The translations under genes and the position numbers were made by a program. The notes under the pieces are model-generated. The model worked only from the letters and a program-made list of their open reading frames with translations, was not told the DNA's origin and made no database searches. This document shows positions 36,601-50,000 of a DNA stretch of 64,000 bases, one piece after another. The DNA comes from Apostichopus japonicus. Its lineage: Eukaryota > Echinodermata > Holothuroidea > Aspidochirotida > Stichopodidae. The number at the start of each line of letters is the position of its first letter. Position 1 is the first letter of the stretch. The stretch lies in NCBI RefSeq assembly GCF_037975245.1, contig NC_092576.1:35492611-35556610 (forward strand), written 5' to 3'.

Positions 36601-38420
36601 ATATCTCAGTCCATAAAGTGGCGCGATGGCTTGGCGCACTGTACGAGCTGATGAGCGAGATTTTCTTTTGCATCGCTGGTTCGAACCCCGGTGATGACGT
36701 CTTTTGCCGATCTTTTACAGCGGGTGCCTACATGGAGAGCTGTAAGTATTAGTTGATCGGCTTAATATCTCATTGCATACAGTGGCGCGATGGCTTGGCG
36801 CACTGTACGAGCTGATGAGCGAGACTCTCTTTTGCATCGCTGGTTCGAACCCCGGTGATGACGTCTTTTGCCGATCTTTTACAGCGGCTGCCTTCATGGG
36901 GAGCTGTAAGTATTAGTTAATCGGCCTAATATCTCAGTCCATACAGTGGCGCGATGGCTTGGCGCACTGTACGAGCTGATGAGCGAGACTCTCTTTAGCA
37001 TCGCTGGTTCGAACCCCGGTGATGACGTCTTTTGCCGATCTTTTACAGCGGGTGCCTACATGGGGAGCTGTAAGTATTAGTTAATCGGCCTAATATCCCA
37101 GTCCATACAGTGGCGCGATGGCTTGGCGCACTGTCCGAGCTGATGAGCGAGACTCTCTTTTGCATCGCTGGTTCGAACCCCGGTGATGACGTCTTTTGCC
37201 GATCTTTTACAGCGGGTGCCTACATGGGGAGCTGTAAGTATTAGTTAATCGGCTTAATATCCCAGTCCATACAGTGGCGCGATGGCTTGGCGCACTGTGC
37301 GAGCTGATGAGCGAGACTCTCTTTTGCATCGCTGGTTCGAACCCCGGTGATGACGTCTTTTGCCGATCTTTTACAGCGGGTGCCTTCATGGGTAGCTGTA
37401 AGTATTAGTTAATCGGCATAACATCTCAGTCCATACAGTGGCGCGATGGCTTGGCGCACTGTACGAGCTGATGAGCGAGACTCTCTTTTGCATCGCTGGT
37501 TCGAACCCCGGTGATGACGTCTTTTGCCGATCTTTTACAGCGGGTGCCTACATGGGGAGCTGTAAGTATGAGTTAATCGGCCTAATATCTCAGTCCACAC
37601 AGTGGCGCGATGGCTTGGCGCACTGTACGAGCTGATGAGCGAAACTCTCTTTTGCATCGCTGGTTCGAACCCCGGTGATGACGTCTTTTGCCGATCTTTT
37701 ACAGCGGGTGCCTACATGGGGAGCTGTAAGTATGAGTTAATCGGCCTAATATCTCAGTCCATACAGTGGCGCGATGGCTTGGCGCACTGTACGAGCTGAT
37801 GAGCGAGACTCTCTTATGCATCGCTGGTTCGAACCCCGGTGATGACGTCTTTTGCCGATCTTTTACAGCGGGTGTCTACATGGGGAGCTGTAAGTATTAG
37901 TTAATCGGCCTAATATCTCAGTCCATACAGTGGCGCGATGGCTTGGCGCACTGTACGAGCTGATGAGCGAGACTCTCTTTAGCATCGCTGGTTCGAACCC
38001 CTGTGATGACGTCTTTTGCCGATCTTTTACAGCGGGTGCCTACATGGGGAGCTGTAAGTATTAGTTAATCGGCCTAATATCCCAGTCCATACAGTGGCGC
38101 GATGGCTTGGCGCACTGTACGAGCTGATGAGCGAGACTCTCTTTTGCATCGCTGGTTCGAACCCCGGTGATGACGTCTTTTGCCGATCTTTTACAGCGGG
38201 TGCCTACATGGGGAGCTGTAAGTATTAGTTAATCGGCCTAATATCTCAGTCCATACAGTGGCGCGATGGCTTGGCGCACTGTACGAGCTGATGAGCGAGA
38301 CTCTCTTTTGCATCGCTGGTTCGAACCCCGGTGATGACGTCTTTTGCCGATCTTTTACAGCGGGTGCCTACATGGGGAGCTGTAAGTATGAGTTAATCGG
38401 CCTAATATCTCAGTCCACAC
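33500..38420 (+). repeat. 15-monomer (2,460-bp) tandem duplication, left
   Basis: Features at 33588, 34255 and 34441 recur 2,460 bp later at 36048, 36715 and 36901. Further right the offset becomes 2,295 bp (35143 to 37438, 35307 to 37602), showing the loss of one monomer plus a 1-bp change in one copy after duplication. Confidence 0.7.
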
Positions 38421-39519
38421 AGTGGCGCGATGGCTTGGCGCACTGTACGAGCTGATGAGCGAAACTCTCTTTTGCATCGCTGGTTCGAACCCCGGTGATG
38501 ACGTCTTTTGCCGATCTTTTACAGCGGGTGCCTACATGGGGAGCTGTAAGTATTAGTTAATCGGCCTAATATCTCAGTCCACACAGTGGCGCGATGGCTT
38601 GGCGCACTGTACGAGCTGATGAGCGAGACTCTCTTTAGCATCGCTGGTTCGAACCCCGGTGATGACGTCTTTTGCCGATCTTTTACAGCGGCTGCCTACA
38701 TGGGGAGCTGTAAGTATTAGTTAATCGGCCTAATATCTCAGTCCATACAGTGGCGCGATGGCTTGGCGCACTGTACGAGCTGATGAGCGAGATTTTCTTT
38801 TGCATCGCTGGTTCGAACCCCGGAGATGACGTCTTTTGCCGATCTTTTACAGCGGGTGCCTACATGGGGAGCTGAAAGTATTAGTTAATCGGCCTAATAT
38901 CTCAGTCCATAGAGTGGCGCGATTGTTTGGCGCACTGTACGAGCTGATGAGCGAGATTCTCTTTTGCATCGCTGGTTCGAACCCCGGTGATGACGTCTTT
39001 TGCCGATCTTTTACAGCAGATGCCTACATGGGGAGCTGTAAGTATTAGTTAATCGGCCTAATATCTCAGTCCACACAGTGGCGCGATGGCTTGGTGCACT
39101 GTACGAGCTGATGAGCGAGATTCTCTTTTGCATCGCTGGTTCGAACCCCGGAGATGACGTCTTTTGCCGATCTTTTACAGCAGATGCCTACATGGGGAGC
39201 TGTAAGTATTAGTTAATCGGCCTAATATCTCAGTCCACACAGTGGTGCGATGGTTTGGCGCACTGTACAAGCTGATGAGCGAGACTCTCTTTTGCATCGC
39301 TGGTTCGAACCCCGGTGATGACGTCTTTTGCCGATCTTTTACAGCGGGTGCCTACATGGGGAGCTGTAAGTATTAGTTAATCGGCCTAATATCTCAGTCC
39401 ATACAGTGGCGCGATGGCTTGGCGCACTGTACGAGCTGATGAGCGAGACTCTCTTTTGCATCGCTGGTTCGAACCCCGGTGATGACGTCTTTTGCCGATC
39501 TTTTACAGCGGGTGCCTAC

Positions 39520-42500
39520 ATGGGGAGCTGTAAGTATTAGTTAATCGGCCTAATATCTCAGTCCATACAGTGGCGCGATGGCTTGGCGCACTGTGCGAGC
39601 TGATGAGCGAGACTCTCTTTTGCATCGCTGGTTCGAACCCCGGTGATGACCTCTTTTGCCGATCTTTCACACCGTGTGCCTACATGAGTAGCTGTAAGTA
39701 TTAGTTAATCGGCCTAATATCTCAGTCCATACAGTGGCGCGATGGCTTAGCGCACTGTACGAACTGATGAGCGAAACTCTCTTTTGCATCGCTGGTTCGA
39801 ACCCCGGTGATGACGTCTTTTGCCGATCTTTTACAGCGGGTGCCTACATGGGGAGCTGTAAGTATGAGTTGATCGGCCTAATATCTCAGTCCATACAGTG
39901 GCGCGATGGCTTGGCGCACTGTACGAGCTGATGAGCGAGACTCTCTTTTGCATCGCTGGTTCGAACCCCGGTGATGACGTCTTTTGCCGATCTTTTACAG
40001 CGGGTGGCTACATGATGAGCTGTAAGTATTAGTTGATCGGCCTAATATCTCAGTCCATACAGTGGCGCGATGGCTTGGCGCACAGTCCGAGCTGATGAGC
40101 GAGACTCTCTTTTGCATCGCTGGTTCGAACCAGGGTGATGACGTCTTTTGCCGATCTTTTACAGCGGGTGCCTACATGGGGAGCTGAAAGTATTAGTTAA
40201 TCGGCCTAATATCTCAGTCCACACAGTGGCGCGATGGCTTGGCGCACTGTTCGAGCTGATGAGCGAGACTCTCTTTTGCATCGCTGGTTCGAACCCCGGT
40301 GATGACGTCTTTTGCCGATCTTTTACAGCGGGTGCCTACATGGGGAGCTGTAAGTATTAGTTGATCGGCCTAATATCTCAGTCCATACAGTGGCGCGATG
40401 GCTTGGCGCACTGTACGAGCTGATGAGCGAGAATCTCTTTTGCATCGCTGGTTCGAACCCCGGTGATGACGTCTTTTGCCGATCTTTTACAGCGGGTGCC
40501 TACATGGAGAGCTGTAAGTATTAGTTCATCGGCCTAATATCTCAGTCCATACAGTGGCGCGATGGCTTGGCGCACTGTCCGAGCTGATGAGCGAGACTCT
40601 CTTTTGCATCGCTGGTTCGAACCCCGGTGATGACGTCTTTTGCCGATCTTTTACAGCGGGTGCCTACATTTAGAGCTGTAAGTATTAGTTAATCGGCCTA
40701 ATAATTCAGTCCATACAGTGGCGCGATGGCTTGGCGCACTCTACGAGCTGATGAGCGAGACTCTCTTTTGCATCGCTGGATCGAACCACGGTGATGACGT
40801 CTTTTGCCGATCTTTTACAGCGGGTGCCTACATGGGGAGCTGTAAGTATTAGTTAATCGGCCTAATATCTCAGTCCATACAGTGGCGCGATGGCTTGGCG
40901 CACTGTACGAGCTGATGAGCGAGAATCTCTTTTGCATCGCTGGTTCGAACCCCGGTGATGACGTCTTTTGCCGATCTTTTACAGCGGGTGCCGACATGGG
41001 GAGCTGTAAGTATTAGTTAATCGGCCTAATATCTCAGTCCACACAGTGGCGCGATGGCTTGGCGCACTGTACGAGCTGATGAGCGAGATTCTCTTTTGCA
41101 TCGCTGGTTCGAACCCCGGTGATGACGTCTTTTGCCGATCTTTTACAGCGGCTGCCTACATGGGGAGCTGTAAGTATTAGTTAATCGGCCTAATATCTCA
41201 GTCCATACAGTGGCGCGATGGCTTGGCGCACTGTACGAGCTGATGAGCGAGATTCTCTTTTGCATCGCTGGTTCGAACCCCGGAGATGACGTCTTTTGCC
41301 GATCTTTTACAGCGGGTGCCTACATGGGGAGCTGAAAGTATTAGTTAATCGGCCTAATATCTCAGTCCATACAGTGGCGCGATGGCTTGGCGCACTGTAC
41401 GAGCTGATGAGCGAGACTCTCTTTTGCATCGCTGGTTCGAACCCCGGTGATGACGTCTTTTGCCGATCTTTCACACCGGGTGCTTACATGGGGAGCTGAA
41501 AGTATTAGTTAATCGGCCTAATATCTCAGTCCATACAGTGCTGCGATGGCTTGGCGCACTGTACGAGCTGATGAGCGAGACTCTCTTTTGCATCGCTGGT
41601 TTGAACCCCGGAGATGACGTCTTTTGCCGATCTTTTACAGCGGGTGCCTACATGGAGAGCTGTAAGTATTAGTTAATCGGCCTAATATCTCAGTCCACAC
41701 AGTGGCGCGATGGCTTGGCGCACTGTACGAGCTGATGAGCGAGATTCTCTTTTGCATCGCTGGTTCGAACCCCGGTGATGACGTCTTTTGCCGATCTTTT
41801 ACAGCGGGTGCCTACATGGAGAGCTGTAAGTATTAGTTAATCGGCCTAATATCTCAGTCCACACAGTGGCGCGATGGCTTGGCGCACTGTACGAGCTGAT
41901 GAGCGAGATTCTCTTTTGCATCGCTGGTTCGAACCCCGGTGATGACGTCTTTTGCCGATCTTTTACAGCGGGTGCCTACATGGGGAGCTGTAAGTATTAG
42001 TTAATCGGCCTAATATCTCAGTCCACACAGTGGCGCGATGGCTTGGCGCACTGTACGAGCTGATGAGCGAGATTCTCTTTTGCATCGCTGGTTCGAACCC
42101 CGGTGATGACGTCTTTTGCCGATCTTTTACAGCGGGTGCCTACATGGGGAGCTGTAAGTATTAGTTAATCTGCCTAATATCTCAGTCCACACAGTGGTGC
42201 GATGGCTTGGCGCACTGTACGAGCTGATGAGCGAGACTCTCTTTTGCATCGCTGGTTCGAACCCCGGTTATGACGTCTTTTGCCGATCTTTTACAGCGGG
42301 TGCCTACATGGGGAGCTGTAAGTATTAGTTAATCGGCCTAATATCTCAGTCCATACAGTGGCGCGATGGCTTGGCGCATTGTACGAACTGATGAGCGAGA
42401 CTCTCTTTTGCATCGCTGGTTCGAACCCCGGTGATGACGTCTTTTGCCGATCTTTTACAGCAGGTGCCTACATGAGGAGCTGTAAGTATTAGTTAATCGG

Positions 42501-45500
42501 CCTAATATCTCAGTCCACACAGTGGCGCGATGGCTTGGCGCACTGTACGAGCTGATGAGCGAGACTCTCTTTTGCATCGCTGGTTCGAACCCCGGAGATG
42601 ACGTCTTTTGCCGATCTTTTACAGCGGCTGCCTACATGGGGAGCTGAAAGTATTAGTTAATCGGCCTAATACCTCAGTCCACACAGTGGCGCGATGGCTT
42701 GGCGCACTGTACGAGCTGATGAGCGAGATTCTCTTTTGCCTCGCTGGTTCGAACCCCGGTGATGACGTCTTTTGCCGATCTTTTACAGCGGGTGCCTACA
42801 TGGGGAGCTGTAAGTATTAGTTAATCGGCCTAATATCTCAGTCCATACAGTGGCGCGATGGCTTGGCGCACTGTCCGAGCTGATGAACGAGACTCTCTTT
42901 TGCATCGCTGGTTCGAACCAGGGTGATGACGTCTTTTGCCGATCTTTTACAGCGGGTGCCTACATGGGGAGCTGAAAGTATTAGTTAATCGGCCTAATAT
43001 CTCAGTCCACACAGTGGCGCGATGGCTTGGCGCACTGTCCGAGCTGATGAGCGAGACTCTCTTTTGCATCGCTGGTTCGAACCCCGGTGATGACGTCTTT
43101 TGCCGATCTTTTACAGCGGGTGCCTACATGGGGAGCTGAAAGTATTAGTTAATCGGCCTAATATCTCAGTCCACACAGTGGCGCGATGGCTTGGCGCACT
43201 GTTCGAGCTGATGAGCGAGACTCTCTTTTGCATCGCTGGTTCGAACCCCGGTGATGACGTCTTTTGCCGATCTTTTACAGCGGGTGCCTACATGGGGAGC
43301 TGTAAGTATTAGTTAATCGGCCTAATATCTCAGTCCATACAGTGGCGCGATGGCTTGGCGCACTGTGCGAGCTGATGAGCGAGACTCTCTTTTGCATCGC
43401 TGGTTCGAACCCCGGTGATGACCTCTTTTGCCGATCTTTCACACCGTGTGCCTACATGAGTAGCTGTAAGTATTAGTTCATCGGCCTAATATCTCAGTCC
43501 ATACAGTGGCGCGATGGCTTGGCGCACTGTACGAACTGATGAGCGAAACTCTCTTTTGCATCGCTGGTTCGAACCCCGGTGATGACGTCTTTTGCCGATC
43601 TTTTACAGCGGGTGCCTACATGGGGAGCTGTAAGTATGAGTTGATCGGCCTAATATCTCAGTCCATACAGTGGCGCGATGGCTTGGCGCACTGTACGAGC
43701 TGATGAGCGAGACTCTCTTTTGCATCGCTGGTTCGAACCCCGGTGATGACGTCTTTTGCCGATCTTTTACAGCGGGTGCCTACATGATGAGCTGTAAGTA
43801 TTAGTTGATCGGCCTAATATCTCAGTCCATACAGTGGCGCGATGGCTTGGCGCACAGTCGGAGCTGATGAGCGAGACTCTCTTTTGCATCGCTGGTTCGA
43901 ACCAGGGTGATGACGTCTTTTGCCGATCTTTTACAGCGGGTGCCTACATGGGGAGCTGAAAGTATTAGTTAATCGGCCTAATATCTCAGTCCACACAGTG
44001 GCGCGATGGCTTGGCGCACTGTTCGAGCTGATGAGCGAGACTCTCTTTTGCATCGCTGGTTCGAACCCCGGTGATGACGTCTTTAGCCGATCTTTTACAG
44101 CGGCTGCCTACATGGGGAGCTGTAAGTATTAGTTGATCGGCCTAATATCTCAGTCCATACAGTGGCGCGATGGCTTGGCGCACTGTACGAGCTGATGAGC
44201 GAGAATCTCTTTTGCATCGCTGGTTCGAACCCCGGTGATGACGTCTTTTGCCGATCTTTTACAGCGGGTGCCTACATGGAGAGCTGTAAGTATTAGTTCA
44301 TCGGCCTAATATCTCAGTCCATACAGTGGCGCGATGGCTTGGCGCACTGTCCGAGCTGATGAGCGAGACTCTCTTTTGCATCGCTGGTTCGAACCCCGGT
44401 GATGACGTCTTTTGCCGATCTTTTACAGCGGGTGCCTACATTTAGAGCTGTAAGTATTAGTTAATCGGCCTAATAATTCAGTCCATACACTGGCGCGATG
44501 GCTTGGCGCACTCTACGAGCTGATGAGCGAGACTCTCTTTTGCATCGCTGGATCGAACCACGGTGATGACGTCTTTTGCCGATCTTTTACAGCGGGTGCC
44601 TACATGGGGAGCTGTAAGTATTAGTTAATCGGCCTAATATCTCAGTCCATACAGTGGCGCGATGGCTTGGCGCACTGTACGAGCTGATGAGCGAGAATCT
44701 CTTTTGCATCGCTGGTTCGAACCCCGGTGATGACGTCTTTTGCCGATCTTTTACAGCGGGTGCCGACATGGGGAGCTGTAAGTATTAGTTAATCGGCCTA
44801 ATATCTCAGTCCACACAGTGGCGCGATGGCTTGGCGCACTGTACGAGCTGATGAGCGAGATTCTCTTTTGCATCGCTGGTTCGAACCCCGGTGATGACGT
44901 CTTTTGCCGATCTTTTACAGCGGCTGCCTACATGGGGAGCTGTAAGTATTAGTTAATCGGCCTAATATCTCAGTCCATACAGTGGCGCGATGGCTTGGCG
45001 CACTGTACGAGCTGATGAGCGAGATTCTCTTTTGCATCGCTGGTTCGAACCCCGGAGATGACGTCTTTTGCCGATCTTTTACAGCGGGTGCCTACATGGG
45101 GAGCTGAAAGTATTAGTTAATCGGCCTAATATCTCAGTCCATACAGTGGCGCGATGGCTTGGCGCACTGTACGAGCTGATGAGCGAGACTCTCTTTTGCA
45201 TCGCTGGTTCGAACCCCGGTGATGACGTCTTTTGCCGATCTTTCACACCGGGTGCTTACATGGGGAGCTGAAAGTATTAGTTAATCGGCCTAATATCTCA
45301 GTCCATACAGTGCCGCGATGGCTTGGCGCACTGTACGAGCTGATGAGCGAGACTCTCTTTTGCATCGCTGGTTTGAACCCCGGAGATGACGTCTTTTGCC
45401 GATCTTTTACAGCGGGTGCCTACATGGAGAGCTGTAAGTATTAGTTAATCGGCCTAATATCTCAGTCCACACAGTGGCGCGATGGCTTGGCGCACTGTAC

Positions 45501-47070
45501 GAGCTGATGAGCGAGATTCTCTTTTGCATCGCTGGTTCGAACCCCGGTGATGACGTCTTTTGCCGATCTTTTACAGCGGGTGCCTACATGGAGAGCTGTA
45601 AGTATTAGTTAATCGGCCTAATATCTCAGTCCACACAGTGGCGCGATGGCTTGGCGCACTGTACGAGCTGATGAGCGAGATTCTCTTTTGCATCGCTGGT
45701 TCGAACCCCGGTGATGACGTCTTTTGCCGATCTTTTACAGCGGGTGCCTACATGGGGAGCTGTAAGTATTAGTTAATCGGCCTAATATCTCAGTCCACAC
45801 AGTGGCGCGATGGCTTGGCGCACTGTACGAGCTGATGAGCGAGATTCTCTTTTGCATCGCTGGTTCGAACCCCGGTGATGACGTCTTTTGCCGATCTTTT
45901 ACAGCGGGTGCCTACATGGGGAGCTGTAAGTATTAGTTAATCTGCCTAATATCTCAGTCCACACAGTGGTGCGATGGCTTGGCGCACTGTACGAGCTGAT
46001 GAGCGAGACTCTCTTTTGCATCGCTGGTTCGAACCCCGGTTATGACGTCTTTTGCCGATCTTTTACAGCGGGTGCCTACATGGGGAGCTGTAAGTATTAG
46101 TTAATCGGCCTAATATCTCAGTCCATACAGTGGCGCGATGGCTTGGCGCACTGTACGAACTGATGAGCGAGACTCTCTTTTGCATCGCTGGTTCGAACCC
46201 CGGTGATGACGTCTTTTGCCGATCTTTTACAGCAGGTGCCTACATGAGGAGCTGTAAGTATTAGTTAATCGGCCTAATATCTCAGTCCACACAGTGGCGC
46301 GATGGCTTGGCGCACTGTACGAGCTGATGAGCGAGACTCTCTTTTGCATCGCTGGTTCGAACCCCGGAGATGACGTCTTTTGCCGATCTTTTACAGCGGC
46401 TGCCTACATGGGGAGCTGAAAGTATTAGTTAATCGGCCTAATACCTCAGTCCACACAGTGGCGCGATGGCTTGGCGCACTGTACGAGCTGATGAGCGAGA
46501 TTCTCTTTTGCCTCGCTGGTTCGAACCCCGGTGATGACGTCTTTTGCCGATCTTTTACAGCGGGTGCCTACATGGGGAGCTGTAAGTATTAGTTAATCGG
46601 CCTAATATCTCAGTCCATACAGTGGCGCGATGGCTTGGCGCACTGTCCGAGCTGATGAACGAGACTCTCTTTTGCATCGCTGGTTCGAACCAGGGTGATG
46701 ACGTCTTTTGCCGATCTTTTACAGCGGGTGCCTACATGGGGAGCTGAAAGTATTAGTTAATCGGCCTAATATCTCAGTCCACACAGTGGCGCGATGGCTT
46801 GGCGCACTGTCCGAGCTGATGAGCGAGACTCTCTTTTGCATCGCTGGTTCGAACCAGGGTGATGACGTCTTTTGCCGATCTTTTACAGCGGGTGCCTACA
46901 TGGGGAGCTGAAAGTATTAGTTAATCGGCCTAATATCTCAGTCCACACAGTGGCGCGATGGCTTGGCGCACTGTTCGAGCTGATGAGCGAGACTCTCTTT
47001 TGCATCGCTGGTTCGAACCCCGGTGATGACGTCTTTTGCCGATCTTTTACAGCGGGTGCCTACATGGGGA
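39520..47070 (+). repeat. 23-monomer (3,772-bp) tandem duplication
   Basis: The rare variants at 39.65 kb (GACCTCTTTTGCC with CACACCGTG), 40.1 kb (CGCACAGTC), 40.67 kb (TACATTTAGAGC), 40.74 kb (GCACTCTACG) and 41.47 kb (TTTCACACCGGGTGCTT) all recur exactly 3,772 bp downstream. The match ends near 43.30/47.07 kb. Confidence 0.85.
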
Positions 47071-50000
47071 GCTGTAAGTATTAGTTAATCGGCCTAATAT
47101 CTCAGTCCATACAGTGGCGCGATGGCTTGGCGCACTGTACGAACTGATGAGCGAGACTCTCTTTTGCATCGCTGGTTCGAACCCCGGTGATGACGTCTTT
47201 TGCCGATCTTTTACAGCAGGTGCCTACATGAGGAGCTGTAAGTATTAGTTAATCGGCCTAATATCTCAGTCCACACAGTGGCGCGATGGCTTGGCGCACT
47301 GTACGAGCTGATGAGCGAGACTCTCTTTTGCATCGCTGGTTCGAACCCCGGAGATGACGTCTTTTGCCGATCTTTTACAGCGGCTGCCTACATGGGGAGC
47401 TGAAAGTATTAGTTAATCGGCCTAATACCTCAGTCCACACAGTGGCGCGATGGCTTGGCGCACTGTACGAGCTGATGAGCGAGATTCTCTTTTGCCTCGC
47501 TGGTTCGAACCCCGGTGATGACGTCTTTTGCCGATCTTTTACAGCGGGTGCCTACATGGGGAGCTGTAAGTATTAGTTAATCGGCCTAATATCTCAGTCC
47601 ATACAGTGGCGCGATGGCTTGGCGCACTGTCCGAGCTGATGAACGAGACTCTCTTTTGCATCGCTGGTTCGAACCAGGGTGATGACGTCTTTTGCCGATC
47701 TTTTACAGCGGGTGCCTACATGGGGAGCTGAAAGTATTAGTTAATCGGCCTAATATCTCAGTCCACACAGTGGCGCGATGGCTTGGCGCACTGTCCGAGC
47801 TGATGAGCGAGACTCTCTTTTGCATCGCTGGTTCGAACCAGGGTGATGACGTCTTTTGCCGATCTTTTACAGCGGGTGCCTACATGGGGAGCTGAAAGTA
47901 TTAGTTAATCGGCCTAATATCTCAGTCCACACAGTGGCGCGATGGCTTGGCGCACTGTTCGAGCTGATGAGCGAGACTCTCTTTTGCATCGCTGGTTCGA
48001 ACCCCGGTGATGACGTCTTTTGCCGATCTTTTACAGCGGGTGCCTACATGGGGAGCTGTAAGTATTAGTTGATCGGCCTAATATCTCAGTCCATACAGTG
48101 GCGCGATGGCTTGGCGCACTGTCCGAGCTGATGAGCGAGACTCTCTTTTGCATCGCTGGTTCGAACCCCGGTGATGACGTCTTTTGCCGATCTTTTACAG
48201 CGGGTGCCTACATGGAGAGCTGTAAGTATTAGTTAATCGGCCTAATAATTCAGTCCATACAGTGGCGCGATGGCTTGGCGCACTGTACGAGCTGATGAGC
48301 GAGACTCTCTTTTGCATCGCTGGATCGAACCACGGTGATGACGTCTTTTGCCGATCTTTTACAGCGGGTGCCTACATGGGGAGCTGTAAGTATTAGTTAA
48401 TCGGCCTAATATCTCAGTCCATACACTGGCGCGATGGCTTGGCGCACTCTACGAGCTGATGAGCGAGACTCTCTTTTGCATCGCTGGTTCGAACCACGGT
48501 GATGACGTCTTTTGCCGATCTTTTACAGCGGGTGCCTACATGGGGAGCTGTAAGTATTAGTTAATCGGCCTAATATCTCAGTCCATACAGTGGCGCGATG
48601 GCTTGGCGCACTGTACGAGCTGATGAGCGAGAATCTCTTTTGCATCGCTGGTTCGAACCCCGGTGATGACGTCTTTTGCCGATCTTTTACAGCGGGTGCC
48701 GACATGGGGAGCTGTAAGTATTAGTTAATCGGCCTAATATCTCAGTCCACACAGTGGCGCGATGGCTTGGCGCACTGTACGAGCTGATGAGCGAGATTCT
48801 CTTTTGCATCGCTGGTTCGAACCCCGGTGATGACGTCTTTTGCCGATCTTTTACAGCGGCTGCCTACATGGGGAGCTGTAAGTATTAGTTAATCGGCCTA
48901 ATATCTCAGTCCATACAGTGGCGCGATGGCTTGGCGCACTGTACGAGCTGATGAGCGAGATTCTCTTTTGCATCGCTGGTTCGAACCCCGGAGATGACGT
49001 CTTTTGCCGATCTTTTACAGCGGGTGCCTACATGGGGAGCTGAAAGTATTAGTTAATCGGCCTAATATCTCAGTCCATACAGTGGCGCGATGGCTTGGCG
49101 CACTGTACGAGCTGATGAGCGAGACTCTCTTTTGCATCGCTGGTTCGAACCCCGGTGATGACGTCTTTTGCCGATCTTTCACACCGGGTGCTTACATGGG
49201 GAGCTGAAAGTATTAGTTAATCGGCCTAATATCTCAGTCCATACAGTGCCGCGATGGCTTGGCGCACTGTACGAGCTGATGAGCGAGACTCTCTTTTGCA
49301 TCGCTGGTTTGAACCCCGGAGATGACGTCTTTTGCCGATCTTTTACAGCGGGTGCCTACATGGAGAGCTGTAAGTATTAGTTAATCGGCCTAATATCTCA
49401 GTCCACACAGTGGCGCGATGGCTTGGCGCACTGTACGAGCTGATGAGCGAGATTCTCTTTTGCATCGCTGGTTCGAACCCCGGTGATGACGTCTTTTGCC
49501 GATCTTTTACAGCGGGTGCCTACATGGAGAGCTGTAAGTATTAGTTAATCGGCCTAATATCTCAGTCCACACAGTGGCGCGATGGCTTGGCGCACTGTAC
49601 GAGCTGATGAGCGAGATTCTCTTTTGCATCGCTGGTTCGAACCCCGGTGATGACGTCTTTTGCCGATCTTTTACAGCGGGTGCCTACATGGGGAGCTGTA
49701 AGTATTAGTTAATCGGCCTAATATCTCAGTCCACACAGTGGCGCGATGGCTTGGCGCACTGTACGAGCTGATGAGCGAGATTCTCTTTTGCATCGCTGGT
49801 TCGAACCCCGGTGATGACGTCTTTTGCCGATCTTTTACAGCGGGTGCCTACATGGGGAGCTGTAAGTATTAGTTAATCTGCCTAATATCTCAGTCCACAC
49901 AGTGGTGCGATGGCTTGGCGCACTGTACGAGCTGATGAGCGAGACTCTCTTTTGCATCGCTGGTTCGAACCCCGGTTATGACGTCTTTTGCCGATCTTTT

